NCBI RefSeq assembly: GCF_000715075.1
Contig: NC_134089.1
Span: forward strand, 71,840,697-71,904,696
DNA: 64,000 nt
Source of the DNA: Nicotiana tabacum
Lineage: Eukaryota; Streptophyta; Magnoliopsida; Solanales; Solanaceae
Reading direction: 5' to 3'
The notes below the pieces were generated by a model, which did no database searches, had not been told where the DNA came from, and saw only the letters and a list, made by a program, of their open reading frames with translations. Shown here one piece after another: positions 11,583 to 23,135 of this stretch (within the stretch, counting starts at the first letter, position 1; each line of letters starts with the position of its first letter). The translations under genes were made by a program, and so were the position numbers.

Positions 11583-12839
11583 TGTACATGTATAAAATCA
11601 AATTAGTGTAACGTTCTTTTTATTTGTTTTGCAAACATAAGCGTGGTTGTGGGTATATAGTAGAAGGATTTATATACTATGTGATGTGAAACAGTAAGGT
11701 GAATATAATTAAGGTGCATTTGTTTATGTGGGAGTTCGAATATGCTAGCCCTTTATGTTGTTTCACACAAATCCTTCGGCTGGTTATAAATGTTTGCAAT
11801 TAAGATGAAGAAAGCATGGTTTCGAAATGATTGATATATAGCTTAATTAATCGGAGTATGTTTTGTTGAATGACTTTGTATCAAACCACATCGATCGATC
11901 TCACTCTTTTTTGTTGTTGTTCTATGCATGTTGCTGTTGATGCATAGAACAAATGTATGTATTAAGTATTTGACAACTAATTTGCTACTATCTATTTGTG
12001 TTCGTCGAATTAATGTGAAACATGCAAACGAACAAGGAATACATGCATGTGTTTGAAGCGTACGTCATGATCATGATTTTTGGAATTATATATAGTCGTT
12101 TATGTTTCACAGAAATCCCTCAACCATGTAAATGCATGTCTTACGTTCAAATTAGTTCCCTTTTTCATTTTATCTTTCTCTTAAAAGCACAGGTAACTTA
12201 ACAAGAGGGTTTATTTTTCACATGCTTCTTCTTTCGACAATGCTTTATGTTTTACATAAATCCCTTAGCATTATTACACAGCCATGTCAATGTGGATCTG
12301 AAATTTCTTTTGTCCCCTTTTTGTGCTTTAAAATAGAGAAATTAATGATTTCAAGTGATTGCTAAATTCTATCCTTATGTCCACACTCTTCTATGCATGT
12401 CTAATCTTAAACATATCCTACTTGTTTATCGTTTTTTTTATAATTGCTTGATCCTACTGTGCTCTTGACATATTTTTACTCTCAAACTTCTTTTATAGCA
12501 TTTCCCAACACTCATCTCCATAAGCATTTAAGCTTAAAATTTGAGTTGGCAGTAAAACATTATATCGATCTGCTTCATTCGTTCCATGAACAAATGTTTC
12601 CAGAAGATGATCAAACATTGTAGTAATAAGATTTCTATATAGTTTTCTGAGTTTATGCTATAGGTGGATTTATCTCTAGATTTTATCAAGTATTTCAATT
12701 TAGGAGTTTCTACTCATGCATAAGAGCTATCATTGCACATTTCTAGCTTGTCTTGCCTTGCCCAGTTCATATCGGCCTTTTGCTGAATCTTCTAATATAT
12801 GTTTATGCTTCAAATTTGAAGCCAACTCAATCAGATTTT
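11583..12839. other. AT-rich DNA without a recognisable gene
   Basis: No coding similarity was seen. A phrase close to tatgttt-cacataaatccctt occurs three times (near 11755, 12100 and 12245), suggesting an old dispersed repeat. The last part leads into the broken gag region. Confidence 0.4.
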
Positions 12840-13711
12840 GGAGTCTTCAACTGCCTGGCAATGGTAAAAGAGTAAGATTTGGGCTCCTTCTGGTGGATTA
12901 TCAAATCTCAGAATTAGCTTGCTTTGAGTGTGGTGATACCCGCCACACGGCCAGAGACTGTCCCAGACTCAGGAAGGGTGCATCTTCTCAGACTACTTAA
13001 GCTCCACGGATTCAGTAAGGTCCGCAAACTTCTCAGGCCATGATTGCTGCCCCAGTTGCCGCTCCACCAGCACAGTCAGCTAGAAGTGCGGACGGGCAGG
13101 TGGAGGTCGCCCTAGAAGGGAAGGCCAGGCCAGATTCTATGCTTTTCCGGGTGCGATAGAGGCAGTTGCTTCGGACTTAGTCATTATAGGTATGGTTCCG
13201 GTTCGCCATAGAGATGCATCAGTCTTATTTGATTCGGGATCCACTTATTCATATGTGTCATCTTACTTTGCTTCGTATTTGGATGTATTTCGTGATTCTT
13301 TGAGTTCTCCTGTTTATGTGTACACACCTGTGGGGGATTCTATTATTGTGGATCGCATGGTGGTCGTGTTTAGTTGTTATTGGTGGTTTTAAGACCAGAG
13401 TTGATCTATTGTTAATTAGTATGGTAAACTTTGATATTATCTTGGGCATGGACTAGTTGTCGCCCTATCATGTTATTCTAGATTGTCACGCCAAGACTAT
13501 GGCGCTGGCTATGCCAGGTTTACCACGGCTAGAGTGGAGGGGTGCATTAGATTATGTTCCTAGCAGGGTTATTTCATTTCTAAACGCTCAGCGGATGATT
13601 GAGAAAGGGTGTGATGCTTATCTAGCCTTTGTGAGGAATGTCAGTGCTGATACTCTTGCCGTTGAGTCGGTTCCGGTAGTGAGGGACTTCCATATGTATT
13701 TGTTATTGTGA
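12840..13711 (+). pseudogene. Tekay/Del-like gag-protease remnant
   Basis: Remains of a Ty3/gypsy polyprotein. A CCHC zinc knuckle (CFECGDTRHTARDC, about 12920-12963) marks the end of gag. A retroviral-type aspartic protease follows, with the catalytic motif VLFDSGSTYSYVSS near 13220. After it comes a stretch (to 13711) matching the protease-RT linker of chromoviruses. The frame is broken: a stop follows the knuckle at about 13000, a shift occurs near 13095, and stops fall at about 13390 and 13455. RT, RNase H and integrase are absent; sequence typical of the 3' part of such elements follows directly. This is a deleted, inactive copy. Confidence 0.7.
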
Positions 13712-14697
13712 TATGATATTGACGTGCATGCAGCGGTATAAGGCTTGGGGTTGATGTACATGCCGCAGTATAAGGTGGGACTTATGTGCGTGTTAATTAT
13801 AGGGGAACTACGTGTAGCCACGCGACGTCATAAGGTGGGTTAAATGGCATGTAGCTTTTTTGGGAAAACTGTTTTCAAAACCTATTTTCAAATGTAAGGC
13901 TCACACAGCGATACAAAAAAAGATTGCGATTGAAATTGAGAAAGGTGAATACGAGGCGGTACCTCGGTTGTGATTCTTGATTAGACGAGGTAGTACCTCA
14001 GTTTTGGTTTCATTATACACGAGGCGGTACCTCGTTGTAATTCTTACTATTCGTTTCATGTTGCAAGGTATTTTTGGTGGAAAATATAGCTTGTTGTGTC
14101 ATTCTTTATTATTCTAGCAGTTGTTGTTCGTGCATGATCATTAGCACTTTAGTTGCTTATTTTATGCCATTTCTATTGTTGATTTTCGGTACTAGTTCTT
14201 GCTACTATCATGTTCAGTATCAGTTGTTTCTTCACTTTCCATTACATATCCGTATTACATTTTCATACTGTCTATTTTATATCCTAGTAGGTGTCTTGAC
14301 TTGGTTGTATCACTACTCTACTGAGGTTAGGCTTGATACTTATTGGGTACTGTTGTGGTGTACTCATACTACGCTTCTGCATATTTTTTGTGTAGATCCA
14401 GGTATGTCTGCTCGTGCCAGTCATTAGAGGTTATTATAGCAGGAAGATTTTAAGGTACACCTGCTCCACATCCGCAGGCCTCGGAGTGACCTTCCCTATT
14501 TGATTTCATGTTGTATTTCTTTCAGATAGTGATGTATTAGATATTCTAGAATTAGTCAGAGCTTATGACTCAGTTCCATCGATTTTGGGGTGTGTATTGT
14601 GAGATTATGCTTTCAGAAGGTTTTTATCTATTATTCAGTAACTTGTTGATTATATCTATTCAGTTACTATTGTTTGTTAGATTTACCTAGTCATAGA
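13712..14697 (+). mobile_element. 3' non-coding or LTR part of the Tekay-like remnant
   Basis: Contains three spaced copies of a palindromic word close to acgaggcggtacctcgt (about 13950-14035) and paired gcagcggtataaggc-like words (about 13730-13775), then T-rich text. Such blocks are common in Solanaceae chromovirus LTRs. The open frame at 14074-14427 has hydrophobic, low-complexity content and I regard it as chance. The boundary between internal region and LTR was not located. Confidence 0.45.
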
Positions 14698-15086
14698 TGT
14701 TGAAATCCACTACAAACACAGAGCCAACGCAGCGAAAATTAAACAAGGAACGTACCTTCCACCATAGTTGTTCAAATGTTGTAGAATCGCCTTGTAAAAG
14801 CTTTGACAGAAAACCTAGGAGTCTTGTAGCATGTGCCTATCGTTGGATGCTAGACTGATGGAGTCACAAGCGTATTTATAGGTAGTCTAGGGACTCTTAG
14901 GCAAATACTTTAGCCCTAGGGACTTCTCCATAAATTATAATTACCCTAGGGACTCCTAATATATGGTAATTTCTTTCCATCAAAGAAACTACCATATATG
15001 CATAACTACAGAATATTATCTGATATATTATTTCCTTTGGGAGACAAGGTAAATAATTTATTACCTTATTGGTCCGAGTACTAAAC
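14698..15086 (-). mobile_element. Possible Copia-like LTR, inverted
   Basis: On the minus strand the block ends in gtttgtagtggatttcaaca, a CAACA-type LTR end, and starts near gtttagtactcggacc. It separates two pieces of Tekay-like sequence, as an insertion would. No target duplication was found, so this is a weak call. Confidence 0.25.
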
Positions 15087-15110
15087 TTCTGTTATTCCAT
15101 TCTCTCACAG

Positions 15111-15160
15111 ATGGTGAGGACGCGAGTTACCGGACGGGGTGGACGACCACTAGTGCCATC
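15111..15160 (+). pseudogene. Fragment of a Tekay-like gag start
   Basis: A short open stretch beginning atggtgaggacgcgagttac, whose translation starts MVRTRVTGRGGRPLVPS, resembles the amino-terminal start of gag in Solanaceae chromoviruses. It breaks off within 17 codons. It lies downstream of LTR-like sequence, as gag would in an LTR-PBS-gag order. Confidence 0.35.
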
Positions 15161-15587
15161 ACTTTTAGACTAAATCAAATAGCAACCAATTTAATGCAAA
15201 TAAGTGAAGTATACTACATATATAATTAGTTGGATTGTCTGTAATTAAAAATATTCTTTGAAGTCGTTGTCTTAATCTAATTAAACCTTTTATTGTTCGA
15301 GTAATTTCATGCACTAGCGAAATATTTAGTAAAATCTGGCATAGTTTCCTAATGTAACAAACGTAGATTTGGTTTAAACTACTTTCACTAAAAGAGAATT
15401 TATAGATATATCAATGCATTTCATTGTAATTTCTCAATCCATAGTTAAAAAAGGTCTGTCAATTATCTCAAGTATATGCTTTGAATATTAGTTGTATTAT
15501 TTTTAAACATATATTTTTTATCGAAAATGGTACACGCGCATACTATATAGACCAACAATTGCTTTGCGCGTGAGGGAAAGCACACCC
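15161..15587. other. AT-rich DNA with one GC hairpin, no gene
   Basis: No coding content. The only structure is an inverted repeat, cacgcgca...tgcgcgtg, at about 15535-15577 with a loop of about 26 bases, possibly a decayed Helitron end. Confidence 0.35.
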
Positions 15588-16068
15588 CTATACTATTGAA
15601 AATAAATTTTATATTAGACAAAATAGTCATTTAATTATTTTTTTTAAGATTTAGGACTTTAAGTTCAATTAAAACTTTGCTTATTAAAACTTGCCTATGT
15701 GAAATATTATATAGTAAGTCCTAATATTTAGGATATTATAATTTAAACTATATGAATTAGACAATTTACTTATAATAATTTTCTTTTTATTGAAGGGACA
15801 TTACCAGTTATGTCAGCTCATAAGTAAGTTAGTACAAAAATTAGCCAATCCAAAAATATTAGCCAATTAGTTATTCGTATCCAAAAGAATGTCAAATTTT
15901 TGCTTTCTTTTGAGTGGGTGTTGTTGGAATTAATTGGATACATCTTAAGGAGTTTAAATCTCAGTTTTGAGAAGATTTGTTAGAGTTTTGAGGTGATTTG
16001 AATTGAAAATTCGAAGTAAAAGATGAACAAGGAAAAATATGATATGTGTATCACACCGTGTATCACAT

Positions 16069-19000
16069 CAACAACAACAACCCAGTGGAATCCCATAAGT
16101 GGGGTATGGGGAGGGTAGTGTTTACGCAGATCTTACCCCTATTCCAGAGGAGTAGAGAGGTTGTTTCCGATAGACCCCCGTCTCACGAAGATGGAAAGAG
16201 ACAGTTGAGCAGTAACAACAAAGGAATCCAGAAAGATAACACCAGCAACGTAATAACCAGAAAATAAAAAGAAAAGCAATAACAATAAGCAGTAACAATG
16301 ACACAATACTACAGACACAATGGAGCAATTTGGACACAATAAGGACCACTACCATCACAAAACACTATTAGACTAGCCTCTTACAACCTAACCTACAACC
16401 CTAATAAAGTAATATAAACGCACTGGAGCCACTAGCAGCCTAAGATATGACACTATTAGACTAGCCTCCTACCTCCTAAACTACAACATTAATGCTCGAC
16501 CTTCACAACTTCCTATTAACGGCCATATCCTCATAAATCTGAAGCTGCACCATATCCTGCCCGATCATGTCTCCCCAATATTTCTTAGGCCACCCTCTAC
16601 CTTTTCTCATACCTGTCAAGGCCAGTCGTTCACACCTCTTTACTGGGGCATCCAGGCTTCTCCTCTGTACGTGTCCGAACCATCTAAACCTAGCTTCCCG
16701 CATTTTGTCTTCCATGGGATTCACGCCCATCTTCCCTCGGATATCTTCATTCTTAATCTTATCCAGCCTAATGTGCTCGCACATCCATCTCAACATCCTC
16801 ATTTCTACCATTTTCATCTTCTAGATATGAGAATTCTTGACCGGCCAGCACTCTGCACCATACAACATGGCTGGTCTAACCATCGCTCTGTACAACTTAC
16901 CTTTAAGTTTCGAGGCACCTTCCTGTTAAACAAAATGCCAGACGCTAGCCTCCATTTCATCCATCCCACCCCTATACGGTGTGTGATATCCTTATCAATC
17001 TCCTCATCCCCTGGATAACCGACCCAAGGTACTTGAAGCTCCTTTTCTTAGGGATGACTTGAGAGGCAAGCCTCACGTCCATGTCTGATTCTCCTAAGAC
17101 GCTACTGAACTTACACTCCACGTATTCTGCCTTAGTCATGCTCAACTTGAAACCTTTAGACTCGAGGATTTCCAAACCTCCAACCTCTCGTTAACACCGC
17201 CTCACATCTCATCGATCAAAATTATATCATTAGAAAATAACATACATCATGGCACCTCCCCTTGAATATGATGCGCCAGTGCGTCCATTGGCAAAGCAAA
17301 TAAGAACGGGTTAAGCACAGATCCTTGGTGTAATCCCATAAAAATCGAAAAATGCTTTGAGTCACCCCCACAGTTCTAACACTAGTATTAGCTCTATCAT
17401 ACATGTCTTTAATCACCCCAATATAAGCTACTGGAACACCTTTCACCTCCAGGAATCTCCAAAGAACTTCCCTAAGGACTTTGTCATATGTTTTTTCTAG
17501 GTCAATAAACACTATGTGCAAATCCTTCTTCCTATCTTTATACAGTTCAACCAACCTCCTAATAGAATGGATAGCTTCTATATTAGAATGACTAGGCATG
17601 AACCTAAAATGGTTATCGGATATCGACACCGACCTCCTCACCCTCACATTCACTACCCTCTCCCCAACTTTCATGGTATGACTTAGTAACTTGATACCCA
17701 TATAGTTGTTACAACTCTGGATATCACCTTTATTTTTGTACTATGATATCATCGTACTCCACTTCTAGTCTTTTGGCATCTTTTTCGTCTTGAAAATAAT
17801 ATTAAACATCTCAGTTAGCTACCTAATCCTGCTCTACCCACAAACCTCTAAAATTCTACCAAAATTTCGTCTGACCCGATCGCTCTGCCCCTTCTTAAGC
17901 ATCGTCCCATGACCTCCTCGACCTTAGTGCGCTTACAGTAGCTAAAATATCATGGACTCTCGGAGTGCTCCAATTCACCTAGCACAACGTCCCTATCCCC
18001 TTAATCATTCAGCAGTTTATGAAAGTAAGTCTGTCATCTCCACTTAATCTGAGCGTCTTCCATCAACACTCTTCCTTCCTCGTCCTTGATGCACCTCACT
18101 TGGTCTAGATCACGAGCTGTCCTCTCTCTCGCCTTGGCCAGCCGGAATAACTTCTTGTCCCCGTCTTTGTCCCCCAGTTCTTCGTACAAGCGACTAAACG
18201 CTGCAGTCTTAGCCTCCATGACCGTGTCTTATATCTTTCTCTGTTCATCCTCTTCTCCTCCTCGTTTGTACTCTCCACTAACCTCCGTGTATGCCGCTTT
18301 CTTTTCTTCCACATTTCCCTAGACCTCGGCATCCACCACTAGTTGTCCATGTGACCGCCCAAGTAACTCTTCGAGACCCCTAACACTTCTCTCACAACCT
18401 CCCTTATACAGTTCGACGTCATTGTCCACATACCGCTTGTGTCCCCACTAGTCCTCCAGGCCCTAATATACAATAACCTTCCATCCAACTCCTGAGCTTT
18501 ATCCTTCATCAAGGCACCCCACCTAATCCTTGTACGACCCCGAACCACGTTCTTCGTCCTCTTTATCATGATGTCGACATCCATCACTAAGAGCCTATGT
18601 TGAGTCGCGAGTGCCTCACTCGGGATGGAAGCCTCGACCCGAGCGGAAGTGCGTGTTTGGAAACTCGAGATCGTAAATGGATTCGAGTACCATTCTGATC
18701 GCCTCTTTCATCTCAAAGAGATTTTCAATAAGTCAATACCAAGATTTGCTTTCTGCGCCTACTGATGTGATGATAATTCAGAAGCTTTTTTGCAAAGAAG
18801 AAGGGCCTTGTTCCTATGGGTTCACGTGCTAAGGCTCCATCTTTGCACAACCCTCTATCACACCTCCTAAGGAGGAGAATAATCAATTTGAGTCTTAGTT
18901 ACCATACTTCAAAAAGTAACCAAATGCTCCTCCCTCTTTGAAATACTAGAGTTCGCAATCACCAACTCAAAAGCCTTAGCAAAATCCAACAGAGAAGTGA

Positions 19001-19406
19001 CACCTCCGTTCTTATCCCTAAAGCCAAAACCGCCATGAACCTCGCCATAGCCACCAGCAGACATCCCGATATGCCCGTTGAAATCTCCTCCTATAAATAA
19101 TCACTCCATGGGCAGAATACCACACACCACCTCATCCAAACCTTCCCAGAAATGCCTCTTAACCTCCTCATCCAAGCCCGTTGGGGGAGCGTAAGCGCTA
19201 ATGACATTCAGAGTGAGCCCTCCAACCACTAACTTAATAGCCATTAATCTATCACTCACCCGTCTAACCTCTACCACCGTCTCTCTAAGTTCCTTGTCCA
19301 CCAAAATACCTACTTTGTTCTTATCCTTCGAGCCTCCAGAGTACCATAATTTATGCCCATCCGCATTCCTCAACCGCTTGCCGGTGATGGATATTAGTAT
19401 CATATT
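16069..19406 (-). mobile_element. RTE-type LINE, nearly full length, inactive
   Basis: Non-LTR retrotransposon on the minus strand, flanked by a perfect 10-bp direct repeat tgtatcacat (16059-16068 and 19407-19416). Its RNA 3' end reads gggttgttgttgttg, the (TTG)n tail typical of Solanaceae RTE elements, preceded by the pyrimidine-rich 3' region shared with several SINEs. The 5' end lies within the endonuclease domain, so it is 5'-truncated like most LINE copies. It sits in the same AT-rich flanking sequence as the neighbouring hAT element. Confidence 0.8.
16503..19406 (-). pseudogene. RTE LINE ORF2: endonuclease and reverse transcriptase, broken
   Basis: In order on the minus strand: part of the AP endonuclease (about 19400-19100, with LVVGGLTLNVISAYAPPTG); a basic linker (about 18590-18030); reverse transcriptase (about 17760-17220, with [18 protein letters not shown]); and the carboxy-terminal region (17175-16503, with [17 protein letters not shown]). 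These blocks match RTE-clade ORF2. The frame is interrupted at least six times. At the catalytic site (17237-17226) the usual FADD reads FSND, so an essential aspartate is lost. An active element would copy its RNA at a nicked target; this one cannot. Confidence 0.8.
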
Positions 19407-19858
19407 TGTATCACATGTATACCTATGTGTGACATACATGCGTGATACATGTGTCGCAGAAGAATTTTTTAAACTCGATTTTAACTACGAATTTTGATAT
19501 CAAATCGGTCCAAATCTAGTGTTGTATTCTGGGCCGGGCCCGGGCCTTCGTGGGCCTGGGCTTCGTGGGCCTGGGCTCTGGCGGTCCCGGGCCTGGCGGT
19601 CCCGGGCTTCGTGGGCTCAATGGGTGGAACCGGCCCGTGACAGGCCTAAGCCCACATGGTCCTGTGCTTAACGGGCCGGGCTCGTGGGCTTCGCGGGCCT
19701 AGCGGGTTTTTTTTTAAAGGCAATTTCTTGTAGTATCATGGCTATATTAAAAATATATATGTAGTATATATGTAGATCTAATTATTAAAGTGCTTGACAA
19801 AAAAGTAAATAACAAAACAATAGTAAAACACTAAATTGTCATGCATAATATATTGTCT

Positions 19859-20515
19859 TGTAGTATATATATTGTATCTTATGTATATATATTCTCTTAT
19901 ATATTTTCTTGTAGTATATATATTGTATCTTATGTATATATATTCGCATAATATATTGTCTTGTAGTATATATATTGTATCTTATGTATATATATTCTCT
20001 TATATATTTTCTTGTAGTATATATATTGTATCTTATGTATATATATTCTCTTATATATTTTCTTGTAGTATATATATTGTATCTTATGTATATATATTCT
20101 CTTATATATTTTCTTGTAGTATATATATTGTATCTTATGTATATATATTCTCTTATATATTTTCTTGTAGTATATATATTGTATCTTATGTATATATATT
20201 CTCTTATATATTTTCTTGTAGTATATATATTGTATCTTATGTATATATATTCTCTTATATATTTTCTTGTAGTATATATATTGTATCTTATGTATATATA
20301 TTCGCATAATATATTGTCTTGTAGTATATATATTGTATGTTATGTATATATATTCGCATAATATATTGTCTTGTAGTATATATATTGTATCTTATGTATA
20401 TATATTCTCTAATATATTTTCTTGTAGTATATATATTGTATCTTATGTATATATATTCGCATAATATATTTTCTTGTAGTATATATATTGTATCTTATGT
20501 ATATATTGTAGCTTA
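19859..20515. repeat. 51-bp minisatellite inside the hAT element
   Basis: Thirteen head-to-tail copies of a 51-bp unit built on gtatatatattgtatcttatg and attctcttatatattttcttg. Two variants alternate irregularly: attctcttatatatttt and attcgcataatatattg. Because 51 is divisible by three and the unit lacks stops in several frames, it produces long artificial open frames on both strands (17-residue periodicity). It lies between the transposase and the element's left terminus. Confidence 0.95.
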
Positions 20516-20790
20516 TAAATAATTCTAAGTAAAGACAAAGAAATATTGCGAAAAGATATTCAAGGGTAGAAGCAATAAATTTTATTACCAAAAATGGCAT
20601 ATCTTTCTTCATAAGCAATGGAATGAGCACAACAAGGTACTAATACCACCATTAGAAGGAAAACAAACTAAGGAAGATGTGCCAAAATACAAGTTACATA
20701 TTAGTCTATGTATTATCTCTAACAAATCTCATAAATCCTTCAAGGTTCGGAGGAGGTTGCGTTGGTGGTGGTGGAAAAGAAGCTTGTTCA

Positions 20791-23135
20791 TCACCACTTC
20801 CGGGCGAAGCCGAATCCTCCGCAAGTTTCCGCTATCATTTCTTCATAAGCTTCATCTATCGCCGGTTGTGCTTCTGCAATTCCAAAGTTTCTTCTTTCCG
20901 AGCGGATCCAATCTCTAAACAGTACTGATTTTTCCAAGCTATCCCTCATAGACGCTCTATGATCACCTATTTGCAGTCTTGCTTGACTGAAAGCGCTCTC
21001 TGATGCAACAGTTGAAGCTTGAATTGATAAAATATCCCGAGTCATCCTTGCAAGAACCGGAAAATGTTTTTCCCTTGCCTTCCACCATTCCAAAAGATCA
21101 AAAGAGCCGTCTGGATTCTCCTTTTCAAGTCCCTGAGACAAATAAACTTGAAACTCATTTAGATGTGAAGTTTCATCATAATTATCACCTTGAGAACCCC
21201 TGAACTCCGTCCAAGATTTAAGAGTTTTTAAGCCCGCAACTCTTTTAGACGATTGTGAGCTAGACGAAGTAGGGGTTGGAATAGTTGGCCTAGCATGCTC
21301 TAAGGCAAGTTGATAAGCATTATATTCTGTTTGAGCATTAATTTTAATTGAAGCTTTTGCATCTGCAAGTGTAGCAATTTCCTCATTTGAAAGATCTAAA
21401 GCCTTATAAATATTTGAATACCAAAAATGAGGACCTCCCAATTTCATTGTAGGATTTAGCATTGCAGCAAGACCATAAATAGGAGGGATAGGAAAAAAAT
21501 ATTTTTTAAACTTTTGTTTCATTTCATTTATAGCAAGTTCATAAATGTCCCACCCTCACCAAATTCAACAAACAAATCAGATAGTGCTGCAATATAAACT
21601 AAACAGTTTGAAATAGTAGGATAATATTGCCCAGAAAATGCATTTGTAGCAATTTGAAAATGTTCTAAAAAATCTAAAAGAATTTTAACATTCGTCCAAT
21701 CTTGAGTAGTAAGCATTTCATAGTCGGGCAAGGTTTAGGAACCTTTCTTTCTCTAAGGCCATATTCATCACATTTTTTAAAATACTCTCTAAGTCTATTT
21801 CTACGGTTTGAATAAAAAAGCCAATTAAGAGCCATTCTAACCTTTTCAATTTCTATGTTTAAAATTCGCATACCATCACCGATAATTAAATGATAAATAT
21901 GACAAATACATCTAACATGGAAAATATTAGTAAATGCAGGATTTAGTGTTGTTGTAAGCATGCCTATAGCACTAGTGTTACTAGAAGCATTATCCATAGA
22001 AATTGCCATTATTTTATCGCTAAAGCAAAAATATCTACAAATATCTGCAACAGTGTTAGCTATAAACTTACCTGTGTGACGCGAATTAATTATTCTATAT
22101 GCAATTATGCGTTTTTGCATTATCCATTCCTCATCTATCCAATGACTTGTAACAGTTAGATAATCACAATCATTACCACTTCTACCAATATCAGTAGTAA
22201 TAGAAATCCGATTAGGTATATGAGTAAATAAATACCGCAAATATTGTTCATATTCATGTTTGAATTTATAAATATCACTCTTAACTGTTGCGCGAGGCCA
22301 ACCTTTATAAGTAGGATTAAAAACTCTTCTAATATAATGAACCCAATTAGGATTAGAAGCAAAAGTATAAGGTAAGCACATAACAGTAATCATCTTTGCT
22401 AATTCTTCACGATCTCTATTTGGATCGTAATATAAAATACCTCTGGTGACAGTGTTAATTCCTGGTTGAACTAGATTTGAACCTGTACTAGGGTTAACCG
22501 CAGAATCTACACTCGTCCCCTCTAGCTGCGCTTTCATTTGAAAAAATCTAGCCTTATCTCTAGGGTGTGTTTTTATGTGCCTAGTCAAACTACCCGTGCC
22601 GCTACGGTCTCCAGTATATTTATGCGACATTAATTTCCCACAAGTTTTACACTTAGCCTTATTTTGTTCTCTTACTTGAGTAAAAAAATTCCAAACTAAT
22701 GATGTTTCTAGGCGTTTAGCAGGTTCTCTATTAAAAGTAGGAGTTTCTACAAGGTGGGTCGACCGGTGCATCAGTTGGGTTATTAAGAGGACTAGTAGGT
22801 GTATCATCTAAATCCGGTGCTTGGGTTTCATCATCATCCTCATTTTCCTCAATATTTTCTAAGATGGTTTCATTAGGATAAAGAGCATTCATAATTTCAT
22901 CATCTAATCTTTCACCTGGTGCAACATTATGGTAAAATTCACTATCGGTAAATTGAAAACAAGGGTGATCACTATCAAGAATTAAAGAAGGAGGAGGACG
23001 TCTAGGTTGACGACTACTTTCAACTTGCTTATCTTTTCTAGGTCGGGGAGCCGGGGGAAGGGTAGTTGGTTGGCCACTACTTTCACCGGTTTTATCTTTT
23101 CCTTTACCAAATATTTTTTTCAAAGAAAATGCCAT
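20791..23135 (-). pseudogene. hAT transposase with frameshifts
   Basis: Start chosen at 23135, where MAFSLKKIFGKGK matches the usual opening of this family; upstream in-frame codons look non-coding. A Pro-rich acidic leader is followed by a BED zinc finger (CKTCGKLMSHKYTGDRSG...HIKTH, about 22660-22580), the RNase-H-like catalytic core (DIGRSGND near 22190; DNASSN near 21990; CHIYHLI near 21890) and the carboxy-terminal dimerisation domain (ASESAFSQARLQIGDHRASM, about 21010-20950). Three frameshifts split the frame, near 22750, 21730 and 21545. In the core, DIGRS replaces the more usual DIWTS, a departure at a conserved tryptophan. The transposase would bind the element's ends and cut it out; this copy is inactive. 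Confidence 0.88.

Noticed and set aside
14074..14427. 117-residue hydrophobic open frame
   Set aside because: T-rich LTR-like sequence of a gypsy remnant; no conserved motif.
19836..20522. Long Tyr/Ile-rich open frames of 125-157 residues on both strands
   Set aside because: They follow the 51-bp minisatellite exactly (17-residue repeat) and occur in several phases; no real protein is indicated.
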